Of a DNA stretch of 45,179 bases, positions 19,070-26,209 are shown in pieces. The notes under the pieces were generated by a model. It was not told the DNA's origin. It saw only the letters and a program-made list of their open reading frames with translations, and did no database searches. Location of the stretch: NCBI GenBank assembly GCA_026931725.1, contig JAIXLE010000020.1, positions 1 through 45,179 on the forward strand, written 5' to 3'. This DNA is from Bacteroidales bacterium. GTDB taxonomy: Bacteria > Planctomycetota > Planctomycetia > Gemmatales > Gemmataceae. Position 1 is the stretch's first letter. The number at the start of each line of letters is the position of its first letter. Made by a program: the position numbers and the translations under genes.

Positions 19070-19549
19070 TCAGAACGGGACTTCCTGGCCGGATTCGACG
19101 CCCTTGGCCTGGCGGATCATGCCGCGAACTTCCTGATACAGGCGTTCGGCGTCGATACGGGTGGTCATGGCCGAATCGGCCTCAATGGGGTGAACCCACA
19201 TGAAGTCATTGGCGTTCCAGCGGTAGCCCGCCGACTTCACCAGATCGAGAACCTCCTGACCGGGCTTTTCCTCGAACTTGATCGCCATGAGGCGGTTCCG
19301 GCGGCTCTCGAACAACCGGACGCCGGCCACATAGTCCCCGGCGATGCCGAACGGGTCGGAAGCTATCGCCCTGCCTCGCTGCTGCTGGATGCGATCAACG
19401 AACTTTGGCTGCTCCTGCGGGGGTTCCGGTGCCGGCGTCACCTGCTCGGCGGTGGCGACCGGCGCGGCGGATTCCTGCTCGGGTTCGGATTGTACTTGGG
19501 TGGGTGTTTCAGATGGTGTACTGTCCTTCGGGGTGCGTTTTCTTGCCAT
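19070..19549 (-). CDS. Accessory protein with Pro/Glu-rich N-terminus
   Basis: 159 residues from an ATG preceded by GGAGG at five bases. Residues 1-60 are low-complexity (Pro, Glu, Gln, Thr: PTQVQSEPEQESAAPVATAEQ), the rest forms a compact domain with RLFESRRNRLMAIKFEEKPG and SAGYRWNANDFMWVHP. The second half resembles small conserved proteins of plasmid and ICE maintenance regions whose role is unknown. It is the first gene of a minus-strand unit with the 105-residue gene and the DarB-like gene. A longer frame upstream to 19678 exists but lacks a ribosome binding site. Confidence 0.68.
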   Translation of the reverse strand: MARKRTPKDSTPSETPTQVQSEPEQESAAPVATAEQVTPAPEPPQEQPKFVDRIQQQRGRAIASDPFGIAGDYVAGVRLFESRRNRLMAIKFEEKPGQEVLDLVKSAGYRWNANDFMWVHPIEADSAMTTRIDAERLYQEVRGMIRQAKGVESGQEVPF

Positions 19550-19859
19550 AATATCCTCCATGACATAGTCGGGTTGTTTTACAACCTCTGGTTTCACCAT
19601 ATCACAGTTTGAATCCTTCGCGCAATAGGCAAAGTGCGGGTTACAGCATGTTTCAATGCGTGAATGCCGCAGAAACACTATGAGTAGCAGGTATTGGCAT
19701 TCTGAAAGCGGCTGTCAGCAACTGTTTTAGCGGTTGGAATTCGATGCGGTCTTGCTTGGATCGCATCAATCAATGCGTGTGTCTGCGCATGTATTGATTG
19801 ACATGCTCAGGCGAATCATGGCAAGGTAGAAGAAAATGGCATAAACGCGGAGAAGTGGC
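19550..19859. other. Divergent promoter region between accessory gene and VapBC
   Basis: This 310-base gap separates a minus-strand and a plus-strand unit. It is AT-richer than its surroundings and contains the inverted repeat listed at 19766-19801. No further ORF is convincing, so both promoters should lie here. Confidence 0.5.
19766..19801. promoter_or_regulatory. Likely VapB operator
   Basis: A perfect inverted repeat TCAATCAAT / ATTGATTGA encloses a nested ATGCG / CGCAT pair, about 60 bases before the antitoxin start. AbrB-fold antitoxins autoregulate by binding palindromes at this kind of position. The repeat is seen; the binding is inferred. Confidence 0.55.
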
Positions 19860-20114
19860 ATGAAAGACATAGTACGGGTCAAGATCGCCGATGCGGGAAG
19901 GTTGGTTATCCCTGCCGACATCCGGCGAGCGTATGGATTTTCCGAAGGCGAGGAAGTGTTGCTCTGCCCCGTCGCCGACGGCATCGAAATCATGACCCCG
20001 GCTGCGGCGCTGAAGCGGGCGCAGGACCGTGTGCGTTCCTACATCCCGGGCGACGACCTCGATCTGACGGATGAATTGCTGGCGGCCCGGACGGACGATG
20101 ACTCGCTCCGGTAA
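19860..20114 (+). CDS. AbrB/MazE-fold antitoxin (VapB-like)
   Basis: 84 residues with the SpoVT/AbrB DNA-binding signature at the N-terminus: VRVKIADAGRLVIPADIRRAYGFSEGEEVLLCPV. The C-terminal tail (SYIPGDDLDLTDELLAARTDDD) is acidic, as in antitoxins that thread through a PIN toxin's active site. It is preceded by GGAGAAG. Its last 17 bases overlap the toxin gene, the usual arrangement for VapBC pairs. It should neutralise the downstream nuclease and repress its own promoter through the palindrome upstream. Confidence 0.88.
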   Translation: MKDIVRVKIADAGRLVIPADIRRAYGFSEGEEVLLCPVADGIEIMTPAAALKRAQDRVRSYIPGDDLDLTDELLAARTDDDSLR

Positions 20115-20490
20115 TGTGGTCCTCGACGCCTCGGCGGTCATTTGCCTGGTTCGGCGTGAACGCGGTTGGGAGCAGGTGGCGGCATACGGAAGCGATTGTC
20201 TGCTCTCCGCCGTGAACCTCGTGGAAGTGGCGTACCACCTCACTCGTCATGGCTTTCCCCTGGAAGATGTCAGCCCCATCATTTGCCCGCTGATCGGGCG
20301 AATTGTCCCCTTCGATACGGACCTCGCTTTGCTGGCATCTTCAGTCCATCTCAAGACACGCACACACGGCCTGTCGCTTGCCGATTGCGCCTGCCTTGCA
20401 CTTGGCATCTCGCAGCAAACCGCAGTCGTAACCGCCGACAAGAAATGGTCGCAACTACGGCTTGGGGTCAAGACCGTACAGATACGCTGA
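20098..20490 (+). CDS. PIN-domain toxin (VapC-like ribonuclease)
   Basis: 130 residues with the four acidic positions of a PIN domain: VVLDASAV (D10), NLVEVAYHL (Glu), LSLADCACLALG (Asp) and VVTADKKW (Asp). VapC toxins are Mg-dependent endoribonucleases cleaving tRNA or rRNA. The start at 20098 lies inside the antitoxin gene (17-base overlap); ATG 20098 is preferred to the in-frame ATG at 20071, which would extend the overlap without adding PIN sequence. Such pairs stabilise mobile elements and can respond to infection. Length is normal for the family and all key residues are present. Confidence 0.88.
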   Translation: MTRSGNVVLDASAVICLVRRERGWEQVAAYGSDCLLSAVNLVEVAYHLTRHGFPLEDVSPIICPLIGRIVPFDTDLALLASSVHLKTRTHGLSLADCACLALGISQQTAVVTADKKWSQLRLGVKTVQIR

Positions 20491-20510
20491 TGGCGCTGCG
20501 ATGCCATCAG
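20487..20510. repeat. Inverted repeat at the VapC stop codon
   Basis: CTGATGGC and GCCATCAG form a perfect 8-bp stem with an 8-nt loop that contains the toxin's stop codon in its left arm. It may stabilise the mRNA end; no T-run follows. Confidence 0.45.
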
Positions 20511-20542
20511 GAACGGCGTGTCGCACGCGGCCATTTTGCGGC

Positions 20543-20622
20543 TCACGCGCGCGTGAAACAGGCGTCTGACCCGCGATTTCCCTGGGAAATTGCACCTTAG
20601 CAGTGCTAAGGGAAGACGCCTG
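20543..20622. other. Palindrome plus three-way-junction structure
   Basis: A 14-base perfect palindrome (TCACGCGCGCGTGA, 20543-20556) is followed after two bases by an outer 9-bp stem (CAGGCGTCT / AGACGCCTG, 20559-20567 with 20614-20622). Inside it are two back-to-back hairpins: 20573-20593 (about 9 bp with one G-U) and 20595-20611 (7 bp with a 3-nt loop), leaving few unpaired bases. The shape is a Y or cloverleaf. It could be a folded single-stranded DNA site, a mobile repeat or an RNA. No gene is present. Confidence 0.6.
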
Positions 20623-20699
20623 AACATTTTGGTGACTTGAAATGCCTTCGCAGACTTGTGTGCCCCATGTCGGGCATGGAGGCCGTCCTGTCAGGGCAT

Positions 20700-20965
20700 T
20701 TGAGTGGGCGGCGTGGTAAGAACTACGCCGCCCGGCCTGTGTGAGGCAAAGGGAGAATGCCAGCTCAAAAGCTGTCAGTCAATAACAGAGTTGGAGTGCT
20801 GGCCGGTGGCCATCACCGGCGGCTCGCAAAGCTCGCCGTATGGGGAGAAGCGGCAGCCGAACCGCGACCAACGGACGGGTTCGGAACCTGTGAATCGAGC
20901 ATCCTTCAAGGATGCGGGACGATATGCAGTAGAGAGCCGGAGCCAGGCTGTGACTCCGGCTTTTG
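20700..20965 (+). ncRNA. Candidate structured RNA with intrinsic terminator
   Basis: This non-coding stretch carries a series of stable hairpins on the plus strand: GGGCGGCGT/ACGCCGCCC (20706-20733), GCCGGTG/CACCGGC (20802-20820), CCGAACC/GGTTCGG (20857-20884), GCATCC/GGATGC (20899-20915) and the terminator at 20935-20964. An open frame runs through the whole segment, but its translation has no protein-like pattern and it starts without a ribosome binding site, so I read it as RNA. It does not match RNase P, tmRNA, SRP RNA, or a cobalamin riboswitch by their conserved motifs, nor a group II intron domain V. Family unknown. Confidence 0.5.
20935..20964 (+). terminator. Intrinsic terminator, possibly bidirectional
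   Basis: AGCCGGAG and CTCCGGCT pair over 8 bp around an 11-nt loop and are followed by TTTT on the plus strand. It sits two bases from the stop of the minus-strand gene that follows, so it may serve both directions. Confidence 0.65.
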
Positions 20966-21286
20966 TTAGAGGGGGAGTGTAACGCTGGTCGCTTCGGCAA
21001 TGGCCTCACGAATCACAGCCTGTATTTCAGTACGAGGTTGGCCGGTCTGGGTGTCGATCCAATCGGCAGCCGCGATCAGAGCCACCAGCAGTTTTGGGGC
21101 AGCCGCCATCAGCCGCAGGGCGGCCAGCGTCGGCGGTATGGGGTCATTTCCCTCAGGCAGCCAAAAGGGGCGGCTGTAGACGAGTTCTTCGCCATCCGCC
21201 GCAAGGATGACGGCGATGTCTTCCGTGCCGTCGCGGTAGAAGCACAAACTCCACGGCGTCAGGTAGTTGGTTGCAGATGATGTCAT
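20966..21286 (-). CDS. Small conserved accessory protein
   Basis: 106 residues from an ATG with AGGA eight bases upstream. The sequence, TPWSLCFYRDGTEDIAVILAADGEELVYSRPFWLPEGNDPIPPTLAALRLMAAAPKLLVAL, resembles short proteins of plasmid and phage regions that end in a MAAAPKLLxAL helix; these have no known function. No signal peptide; the C-terminal half is one or two helices. It is the first gene of its unit and is preceded directly by the structured leader at 21310-21486. A longer frame to 21322 starts without a ribosome binding site. Confidence 0.72.
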   Translation of the reverse strand: MTSSATNYLTPWSLCFYRDGTEDIAVILAADGEELVYSRPFWLPEGNDPIPPTLAALRLMAAAPKLLVALIAAADWIDTQTGQPRTEIQAVIREAIAEATSVTLPL

Positions 21287-21309
21287 GTCATGAATCCTTT
21301 CGTGATGGA

Positions 21310-21486
21310 CAGACCGCCCCATGCGGCCTTCTTGGGGCCACCTGAGCCGCCCTTCAGACGGAGGCGCAGCGAACCTGCAAGCGAAAGGCCGAAGGCTTCC
21401 GCGAAGCGGAAAGCGGCCTTGGCAGCTTGCGGGCGACGGCGGGCGGCTTACGCCCCCTTGTCAGGAAGGCCGCTGGCGGGCTGCGA
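21310..21486 (-). repeat. Structured leader element, copy A
   Basis: About 177 bases, roughly 80 percent identical to copy B at 22755-22930. In its centre GCAAGC...GCTTGC encloses AAAGGCCG...CGGCCTT, which encloses CTTCCGC/GCGGAAAG, a long nested stem. A smaller hairpin (CCGC/GCGG) lies at the end next to the ribosome binding site of the 106-residue gene. The position in the 5' leader of a minus-strand gene suggests an RNA-level regulatory role. Confidence 0.65.
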
Positions 21487-21582
21487 TGAAAGAGAGAGAA
21501 TGGTCATGACAATCCGCAAGGATCAACCGGCGGGCACGGCCAGGTAATCCGGCGGTAACTGCGTCGGTGGATGGGGGAATAG

Positions 21583-21849
21583 CTATGTCAGTAGGGTCGC
21601 CGGATCGCCACCAGTTTCCCGTACTTTCCAGGCACTGGCACACCTTTCTCTGGCCCGAGAAAGGCTGACGGCGGGGTATTGGCCGAAGGGCATGTCTTTC
21701 TCTTCTCGGTCAAAGAAATACCTGTACCACCAGCACTTCTGACCGGAGGGCAGCACTCGCAGGTACAAGCCGCCACCATCCGGCAACTCATACGGGCTGG
21801 ACTGCGGTTGGGCGTCCTGGACTTGGGTATCGGAAAGGCAGTTTTGCAT
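21583..21849 (-). pseudogene. Tyrosine integrase remnant (DUF4102 arm-binding domain only)
   Basis: The 88 residues match only the N-terminal arm-type DNA-binding domain of P4-like integrases: LSDTQVQDAQPQSSPYELPDGGGLYLRVLPSGQK, then WYRYFF and FGQYPAVSLSRARERCASAWK. The core-binding and catalytic domains are missing; the frame stops right after the domain. Compared with the complete integrase at 27463-28665 it has the same layout but differs at many positions, so it derives from another integrase, not from a copy of that gene. No good ribosome binding site. It may be a decayed gene, or a stand-alone DNA-binding protein. Confidence 0.7.
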
Positions 21850-22009
21850 ACGTGTGTCCCCACGATAAATCATTTGTACTTCTGATTTTCCACGCTCTTG
21901 CGATGTGTGCCGGTCGTCCGCTACCTGATTGTCAGCCGGCAGTATGGCGGACAATGGTTAACGGAGCGTTACGACGCACGGTTGGCCGCGTGATGCCGCG
22001 AAACCGCCG

Positions 22010-22228
22010 TCAGGTGACGTGAAACTCCTTTAGCGTCCCCTCGCGGTCGCACTCGGGGCAGCGGCAATAGCTGGCGTCGTCCCACTCGTATCCATTCCCG
22101 TATTGTGGCGATGCGATGTCGGCACCGTCGTCGGTCACTTCGACGATGACTTTGGCCGCGATCATGAAGCGGTCCTCGTTGCCGCATTGGGGGCAGCGAA
22201 TGCCTTCCAGGCAGTTTGTGTTGGTCAT
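22010..22228 (-). CDS. Small zinc-ribbon accessory protein
   Basis: 72 residues with two CxxC pairs, CPQCGN near the N-terminus and CRCPECD near the C-terminus, which form a zinc ribbon around a beta-rich middle (FMIAAKVIVEVTDDG). Proteins of this type are frequent in the maintenance region of plasmids and ICEs and have no assigned function. GGGATG lies before the start. It lies 24 bases downstream of the 71-residue gene on the same strand. Confidence 0.75.
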   Translation of the reverse strand: MTNTNCLEGIRCPQCGNEDRFMIAAKVIVEVTDDGADIASPQYGNGYEWDDASYCRCPECDREGTLKEFHVT

Positions 22229-22252
22229 AGGGCATCCCTTCTCAATCGGCGG

Positions 22253-22468
22253 TTATTCTGATTCGTCCTGTACCCCGGCATCGGAGTGGAAGGCGTAGGT
22301 CGTAGCGACCGGTTCATCGACGGCGTGGAGTGGGTACACATCCACCACGATGCCTTCGGCCTCTCGTTTGAGAATGACCGTGAAGCAATCCACGTCGATG
22401 GTCAAGTATTCCTCGTCGGATGCCTGGAGGTTGATATGGAATCCGTTCAGGTTTAGGGTCAAGGTCAT
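22253..22468 (-). CDS. Small conserved accessory protein
   Basis: 71 residues, beta-rich (MTLTLNLNGFHINLQASDEEYLTIDVDCFTVILKREAEGIVVDVYPL), acidic, with no membrane segment or catalytic motif. A clear Shine-Dalgarno AAAGGAAA precedes the ATG. Clustered with the zinc-ribbon and 58-residue genes in a minus-strand set of short accessory genes. Function unknown. Confidence 0.72.
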   Translation of the reverse strand: MTLTLNLNGFHINLQASDEEYLTIDVDCFTVILKREAEGIVVDVYPLHAVDEPVATTYAFHSDAGVQDESE

Positions 22469-22505
22469 GCTGGTTTCCTTTCATTGCTTTTGAGGGTTCA
22501 AGGGC

Positions 22506-22534
22506 GGACAGGGAAGCCTTGCGATTCCCTGTCC
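22506..22534 (-). terminator. Hairpin between two small accessory genes
   Basis: GGACAGGGAA and TTCCCTGTCC form a perfect 10-bp stem with a 9-nt loop, 20 bases downstream of the 58-residue gene's stop and 38 upstream of the next start. The following bases are not T-rich, so it may be an RNA-stabilising or attenuating structure rather than a full terminator. Confidence 0.5.
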
Positions 22535-22553
22535 GGTAGCTATTGCGGGCCGC

Positions 22554-22730
22554 CTATCGGAAGCGGTCCATCAGATCGAGTTCTTCGAGGTCGAAGCGTT
22601 CCCTGGCGTCGCAGTCGGCAGGTTGACCGTCGTCATCGAAGCGTACCGGCGTGGTGCGAATGAGGTCGTGGACGTCGCTTTCGTCCCAGTCGAGTGATTC
22701 GTGCAGCGGGATGTCGAGAGGATGAACCAT
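22554..22730 (-). CDS. 58-residue acidic accessory protein
   Basis: A very short gene with a textbook AAGGAG seven bases before its ATG. The product begins MVHPLDIPLHESLDWDESDV and ends with DLEELDLMDRFR; it is strongly acidic with Asp/Glu clusters throughout. No domain recognised. The good ribosome binding site, the position behind structured leader copy B and the conserved placement among other small accessory genes support it as real. Function unknown; the charge pattern would suit a DNA-mimic or protein-binding role, but that is only a guess. Confidence 0.68.
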   Translation of the reverse strand: MVHPLDIPLHESLDWDESDVHDLIRTTPVRFDDDGQPADCDARERFDLEELDLMDRFR

Positions 22731-22754
22731 CGGATTACTCCTTGAGTTATGTTG

Positions 22755-22930
22755 CAGACCGCCCTATGCGGCCTTTCGGGGGTGACTCAAGCCGCCCATC
22801 AGGCGGAGTCGCAGCGAACCTGCAAGCGAAAGGCCGAAGGCTTCCGCGCAGCGGAAAGCGGCCTTGGCAGCTTGCAGGCTCCGGCGGGTGGCTTATGCCC
22901 CCGACAGGAAGGCCGCCAGCGGGGTCTGAC
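22755..22930 (-). repeat. Structured leader element, copy B
   Basis: The close relative of copy A. CTGCAAGC...GCTTGCAG encloses AAAGGCCG...CGGCCTT and CTTCCGC/GCGGAAAG with a GCA loop. A GCCGCC...GGCGGA hairpin precedes it. It ends 13 bases before the AAGGAG of the 58-residue gene. Changes between the copies fall mainly in loops and linkers. Confidence 0.65.
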
Positions 22931-22955
22931 GACCATCAAGGGGACCGACAGGGCA

Positions 22956-23228
22956 TCAGTAATCTTCGGGGAGAAGCACCGTCGTTACCGAACGGTCCCA
23001 CTCCGTGATGATCCAGAAACGATGCAGACCGTCGCCATAGACTGAGAGCAACCGATAGCCGTTCTTGAGAGCCTCGTCATTGGCCATCGCGTCTTCCGGG
23101 CAGAGGTTGCCCCAATCGCCGCTGGCGTGCCGCCGTAGACCTGCAAGCACCGCTTCGGTGGCAAGGCGTCTGCTGGCATTGCCGGTGATGACGATCTCAC
23201 CGAGTGGAAACCGAACCACGGTGGTCAT
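22956..23228 (-). CDS. Conserved accessory protein downstream of ardC
   Basis: 90 residues: VRFPLGEIVITGNASRRLA, then RRHASGDWGNLCPEDAMANDEALKNGYRLLSVYGDGLHRFWIITEWDRSVTTVLLPEDY. This is a recurrent plasmid/ICE protein with the HxSGDWG...N..AL..G.R..S.Y......WIITE.DRS.TT.LLP pattern. It is sometimes labelled as a restriction-related subunit in databases without evidence. It overlaps the ArdC-like gene by four bases (ATGA), so the two are co-translated, hinting at a shared antirestriction or establishment role. Confidence 0.8.
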   Translation of the reverse strand: MTTVVRFPLGEIVITGNASRRLATEAVLAGLRRHASGDWGNLCPEDAMANDEALKNGYRLLSVYGDGLHRFWIITEWDRSVTTVLLPEDY

Positions 23229-24145
23229 GGCCGTACTCCCGCCACAACCGCCGGAGGCGTTTCTTCGGCTGACTGAAGCCCGTGCAGGAAATCCACGGCC
23301 CGCTGCGCATGGGCCACCGCCCGGAAGATCGCCCGCTTATCCTCCTTCAGCACCTGGAGCCAGTGGCCGAGATAGGCAGCGTGGTCTTCGCGTGGTTCCG
23401 GTGTGATGCCGAGGTCGCAACACAGGAACGCAGCCCCGATCTCGGCGACCAACTCCTCGCGGGCATAGCCGGTGTCGCCGTACTTCTCGTGGCCGAAGCT
23501 CCGGTCGAGGCGGGACGGGTGCCTTGTCCAGTGCGTCATTTCGTGGGCGAGCGTGGCGTAGTAGCTCTCGGCATCGCTGAACGTGACGAAATGCGGCATC
23601 TGCACGAAGTCGCGGCTGGGGGAGTACATGGCTTCGCTCCCGCCATGCCGGATGTCGGCCCCGGTTTGGCCGAAGAACCGGTCGGCCGCTTCGATGCGTG
23701 CAACCGTGTCGAGAGGCTCCGTCGCCGGGGCGTAGAAATGCTGCGGCAAGCCCTCGATCTGCTCGACGTTGAAGACGGTGTAGCCCTTCAGGAAGAAGAT
23801 GTCGCGTTCGGTTTCTTGACCATCGTTGCCGGTTTCGGTTTTGGTGAAGCGGTCGGCGTAGACGACGGGCGTGCCCTGCGAACCCTTCTTGATGACGGCT
23901 CCCAGCTCCTTCGCCTGCTTGAAGGTCATCCAGATCGGGGCCGCGAAGTGCTGCGACAGGGCCGATTCCCAGAGCATCAGGGTGTTGATGCCCTTGTAGG
24001 GCTGGCCGTTCGCGCGCAGCGGACGGGTGATCCGCCCGGCGGCGTGTTCGGTGTTCCAGGGCTTCAGCCACGGGCGGACGCCGCGTTCAAGGTCGGCGAC
24101 GATGGCATCGGTGATGCGGGTGTAGTGGTCGGTGCGTGTTTTCAT
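23225..24145 (-). CDS. ardC: ArdC-type antirestriction protein
   Basis: 306 residues in two domains. The N-terminal DUF1738 region binds single-stranded DNA (YTRITDAIVADLERGVRPWLKPW, then RPLRANGQPYKGINTLMLW). The C-terminal zincin-like metallopeptidase domain has HEMTH at residues 201-205 with Glu202, and a following GYAREELVAEIGAAFL that supplies the third zinc ligand. ArdC of IncW plasmids protects incoming single-stranded DNA from restriction during conjugation, consistent with the relaxase found downstream. Start chosen at the first ATG; a GGAGTCC ribosome binding site is five bases before it. The stop overlaps the following gene. Confidence 0.88.
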   Translation of the reverse strand: MKTRTDHYTRITDAIVADLERGVRPWLKPWNTEHAAGRITRPLRANGQPYKGINTLMLWESALSQHFAAPIWMTFKQAKELGAVIKKGSQGTPVVYADRFTKTETGNDGQETERDIFFLKGYTVFNVEQIEGLPQHFYAPATEPLDTVARIEAADRFFGQTGADIRHGGSEAMYSPSRDFVQMPHFVTFSDAESYYATLAHEMTHWTRHPSRLDRSFGHEKYGDTGYAREELVAEIGAAFLCCDLGITPEPREDHAAYLGHWLQVLKEDKRAIFRAVAHAQRAVDFLHGLQSAEETPPAVVAGVRP

Positions 24146-24169
24146 TCATGGAGTCCTTTCCAAAGAAGA

Positions 24170-24193
24170 GGGGCGGGCATTGCTGCCCGCCCC
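24170..24193 (-). terminator. Terminator-like hairpin between parB-like gene and ardC
   Basis: GGGGCGGGCA and TGCCCGCCCC pair perfectly over 10 bp with a four-base loop, seven bases after the ParB-like stop, and are followed on the minus strand by TCTTCTTT. It should end or attenuate the upstream transcript. Confidence 0.65.
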
Positions 24194-24200
24194 GAGTTGA

Positions 24201-26138
24201 TCATGCGGCCTTCCTGGCTTTCTTGGTTTTCGCCGATTTCGGGGCTTTGACCGAGAAGCCCATGCAGGCTGGCAACCAGCATTTCAGCTTCTCGATCTGA
24301 TCTGCCGTTCGTCCCGATTTCTCGGGATCGGCAAACGCCCGGTGAAGCTGGCCGACCAGCGATGCCTTCTTCTCTCCGGCCCGCGATTGCGACCATGCCT
24401 CGCCAAGCACTTCGCGTCCGATGGCAAGGAGTTGATCGCGGGTGATCCGGCTCAGAAAGTTGTCTGATGTCGGACGCCAATAGTCGGCGACATTGGCGGA
24501 TGTCAGCGACAAGGCCAGGTCATAGGCCGTCACATCTTCTCCGGCCTTGGATGCCAGCCTCGGTGTCAGCGTCACTGCCACGCAATAGGCGAGCAGCTCC
24601 AACTTGGACTCATCCGTCAGCGAGCGGAATGCCTCGAAGCGAGCCGATTCCGTCTTCGGTTTGAGCCAATGCTGAGGTAATCCGCTCGCCAATCTTGCCA
24701 GATCATCTCCGGCAATCGTCGGTTCCCTGTCGTCGGAACGATGCAGACGAGTACGACGAAACTCCACATCCACCGCATCCACCGAGAATGCCGAATCGGC
24801 AAGCAGCGAGCTGGCGACCTGGAACACCAGCAGATCGAACGCGATAGCGGGATGACGTGCGATCTCGACCTGAGCAATCTGGAGCCGGTCCGTGGCAAGG
24901 TCACGGCGAAGACTCTCCGGCAGCGGGTTCTTCACCTTCACTTTTTCGGGAACCGAATTATCGCCTTGCCCCGTCAACCGGGCCAGTTGCTTGCGATTCT
25001 CCGGCTTTACCAACCCCATGTCGTAACTCGGCGTGCCGTCCTGGCCGATGGAAACGAAGCAACCTGCCAGTGCCTTCTGTTCGGGGTCGAACCCGACATA
25101 GGCGGCCAACTGCTGCTCCACCGCGTCGAGCTGGTCTTGGATCGACTGCTGCTCGTCGAGCAACGAGTCGGATTCCGTATCGGCCAGCATCTCCTCAATG
25201 TCTTCCAGTTCGGCATCGAGCCGTTCCTTCAGTTCGAGCAGTTCGGACGGGGCATCCTTAAGCTGCGGACGTATGCGGGTGCAGCGGTTGATAACGCTAT
25301 AGTCCCGCTCCGAGTCGATCACGATCCAGCCCCAGCCTTGGGCTTCAAGCTCGCTACGGATGGCTTCGAGCTTCTCATCAGCCAGTTTGTGCAGCAACTG
25401 CGGGTCTTCGAGATAGGTTTCGTTACCGAAGAGGTCCGTACGAGTTACGCCACCAGCTGCGACGTAAGCCTCCAACCCGACGAAGCGGGCCAGCTTGCTG
25501 CTCGCCGCGACCATCTGGTCGGTCAGGGCATGGCGGATGGAAGCCGGATGGTTGTGCTGCCACTCCTTGAGTGAGTTGAAGACATGAAGCTGTCGCCTGT
25601 GGTCGTCGGTGACGGTGAATGCCATCAGGCTTTCCAGTGTCAAGCCGTCCTTGCGGTACTCCTCCAGAAGCTCGGGAGCGACGCGAGCCAGCTTCATTCG
25701 TTTGTGAACGAGGCTCTCCTCGACGCCGAAGCGTGCGGCGACCTCGGCGGCGGTGTGCCCTTCCTCGATCAGTTCCGCGAAGGCTTCAAACTGGTCTGCC
25801 GGATGCATCGCCAGACGGACGACATTTTCGGCCAGGCTCATCTCCTTCGCCGATTCCTCAGTGACGATTTGGCACGGCACCGCGAAATTCTCTGGCAACT
25901 TGCCTTCTTTCTGAAGCAAGTGAATCGCTTCCAGGCGACGACCACCCGCGATGACAAGAAACGCTCCGTCACCGGCATCCGTGACAACAAGGTTCTGCAT
26001 CAGGCCGTGGGCGAGAATCGACGCCTTGAGTTCCTCGATGCCGCCTATACTGGCCGTCCTGCGGGCGTTGAGCGGGGATTTGGTCAACCGGTCTACGGGA
26101 ATCAACCGGGGTTGGGCTGTGGTTTCGGTATTGGTCAT
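24201..26138 (-). CDS. ParB/RepB/Spo0J-like protein, long form
   Basis: 645 residues, start with AAGGAGTG before the ATG. The N-terminal ParB nuclease-like domain has IPVDRLTKSPLNARR, IAGGRRLEAI (the GxRR box) and EMSLAENVVRLAMHP; a helix-turn-helix follows (HTAAEVAARFGVEESLVHKRMKLARVAPELL). After residue 190 comes a long region without recognised motifs, including a coiled stretch (ELKERLDAELEDIEEMLADTES), then a Lys-rich tail. Such oversized ParB proteins are common on plasmids and ICEs, where their role may be in partition, DNA cleavage or regulation. The cofactor ParA is not encoded nearby, which argues against a plain partition pair. A frame extension upstream to 26528 overlaps the 87-residue gene and is unlikely. 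Confidence 0.85.
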   Translation of the reverse strand: MTNTETTAQPRLIPVDRLTKSPLNARRTASIGGIEELKASILAHGLMQNLVVTDAGDGAFLVIAGGRRLEAIHLLQKEGKLPENFAVPCQIVTEESAKEMSLAENVVRLAMHPADQFEAFAELIEEGHTAAEVAARFGVEESLVHKRMKLARVAPELLEEYRKDGLTLESLMAFTVTDDHRRQLHVFNSLKEWQHNHPASIRHALTDQMVAASSKLARFVGLEAYVAAGGVTRTDLFGNETYLEDPQLLHKLADEKLEAIRSELEAQGWGWIVIDSERDYSVINRCTRIRPQLKDAPSELLELKERLDAELEDIEEMLADTESDSLLDEQQSIQDQLDAVEQQLAAYVGFDPEQKALAGCFVSIGQDGTPSYDMGLVKPENRKQLARLTGQGDNSVPEKVKVKNPLPESLRRDLATDRLQIAQVEIARHPAIAFDLLVFQVASSLLADSAFSVDAVDVEFRRTRLHRSDDREPTIAGDDLARLASGLPQHWLKPKTESARFEAFRSLTDESKLELLAYCVAVTLTPRLASKAGEDVTAYDLALSLTSANVADYWRPTSDNFLSRITRDQLLAIGREVLGEAWSQSRAGEKKASLVGQLHRAFADPEKSGRTADQIEKLKCWLPACMGFSVKAPKSAKTKKARKAA

Positions 26139-26172
26139 AAACACTCCTTGAGTTGATGGTTGGAAAATGAAA

Positions 26173-26200
26173 CCGGCGGACGACCGAAGCCGCCCGCCGG
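26173..26200 (-). terminator. Intrinsic terminator between 87-residue gene and parB-like gene
   Basis: CCGGCGGGCG pairs with CGTCCGCCGG (10 bp with one G-U, 8-nt loop) and is followed on the minus strand by TTTCATTTT. It lies ten bases after the stop of the 87-residue gene. Confidence 0.65.
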
Positions 26201-26209
26201 CATCCGGGG

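Noticed and set aside
20700..20965. Group II intron fragment
   Set aside because: No domain V with the usual AGC triad and no reverse transcriptase nearby; the GTGTG near 20738 alone is not enough.
20704..20982. 92-residue plus-strand ORF across the structured RNA
   Set aside because: It has no ribosome binding site, its translation is low in hydrophobic pattern, and the DNA is dominated by perfect hairpins and a terminator.
21310..22930. CRISPR array
   Set aside because: The repeats are long, only two to three in number, and separated by genes, not by uniform spacers.
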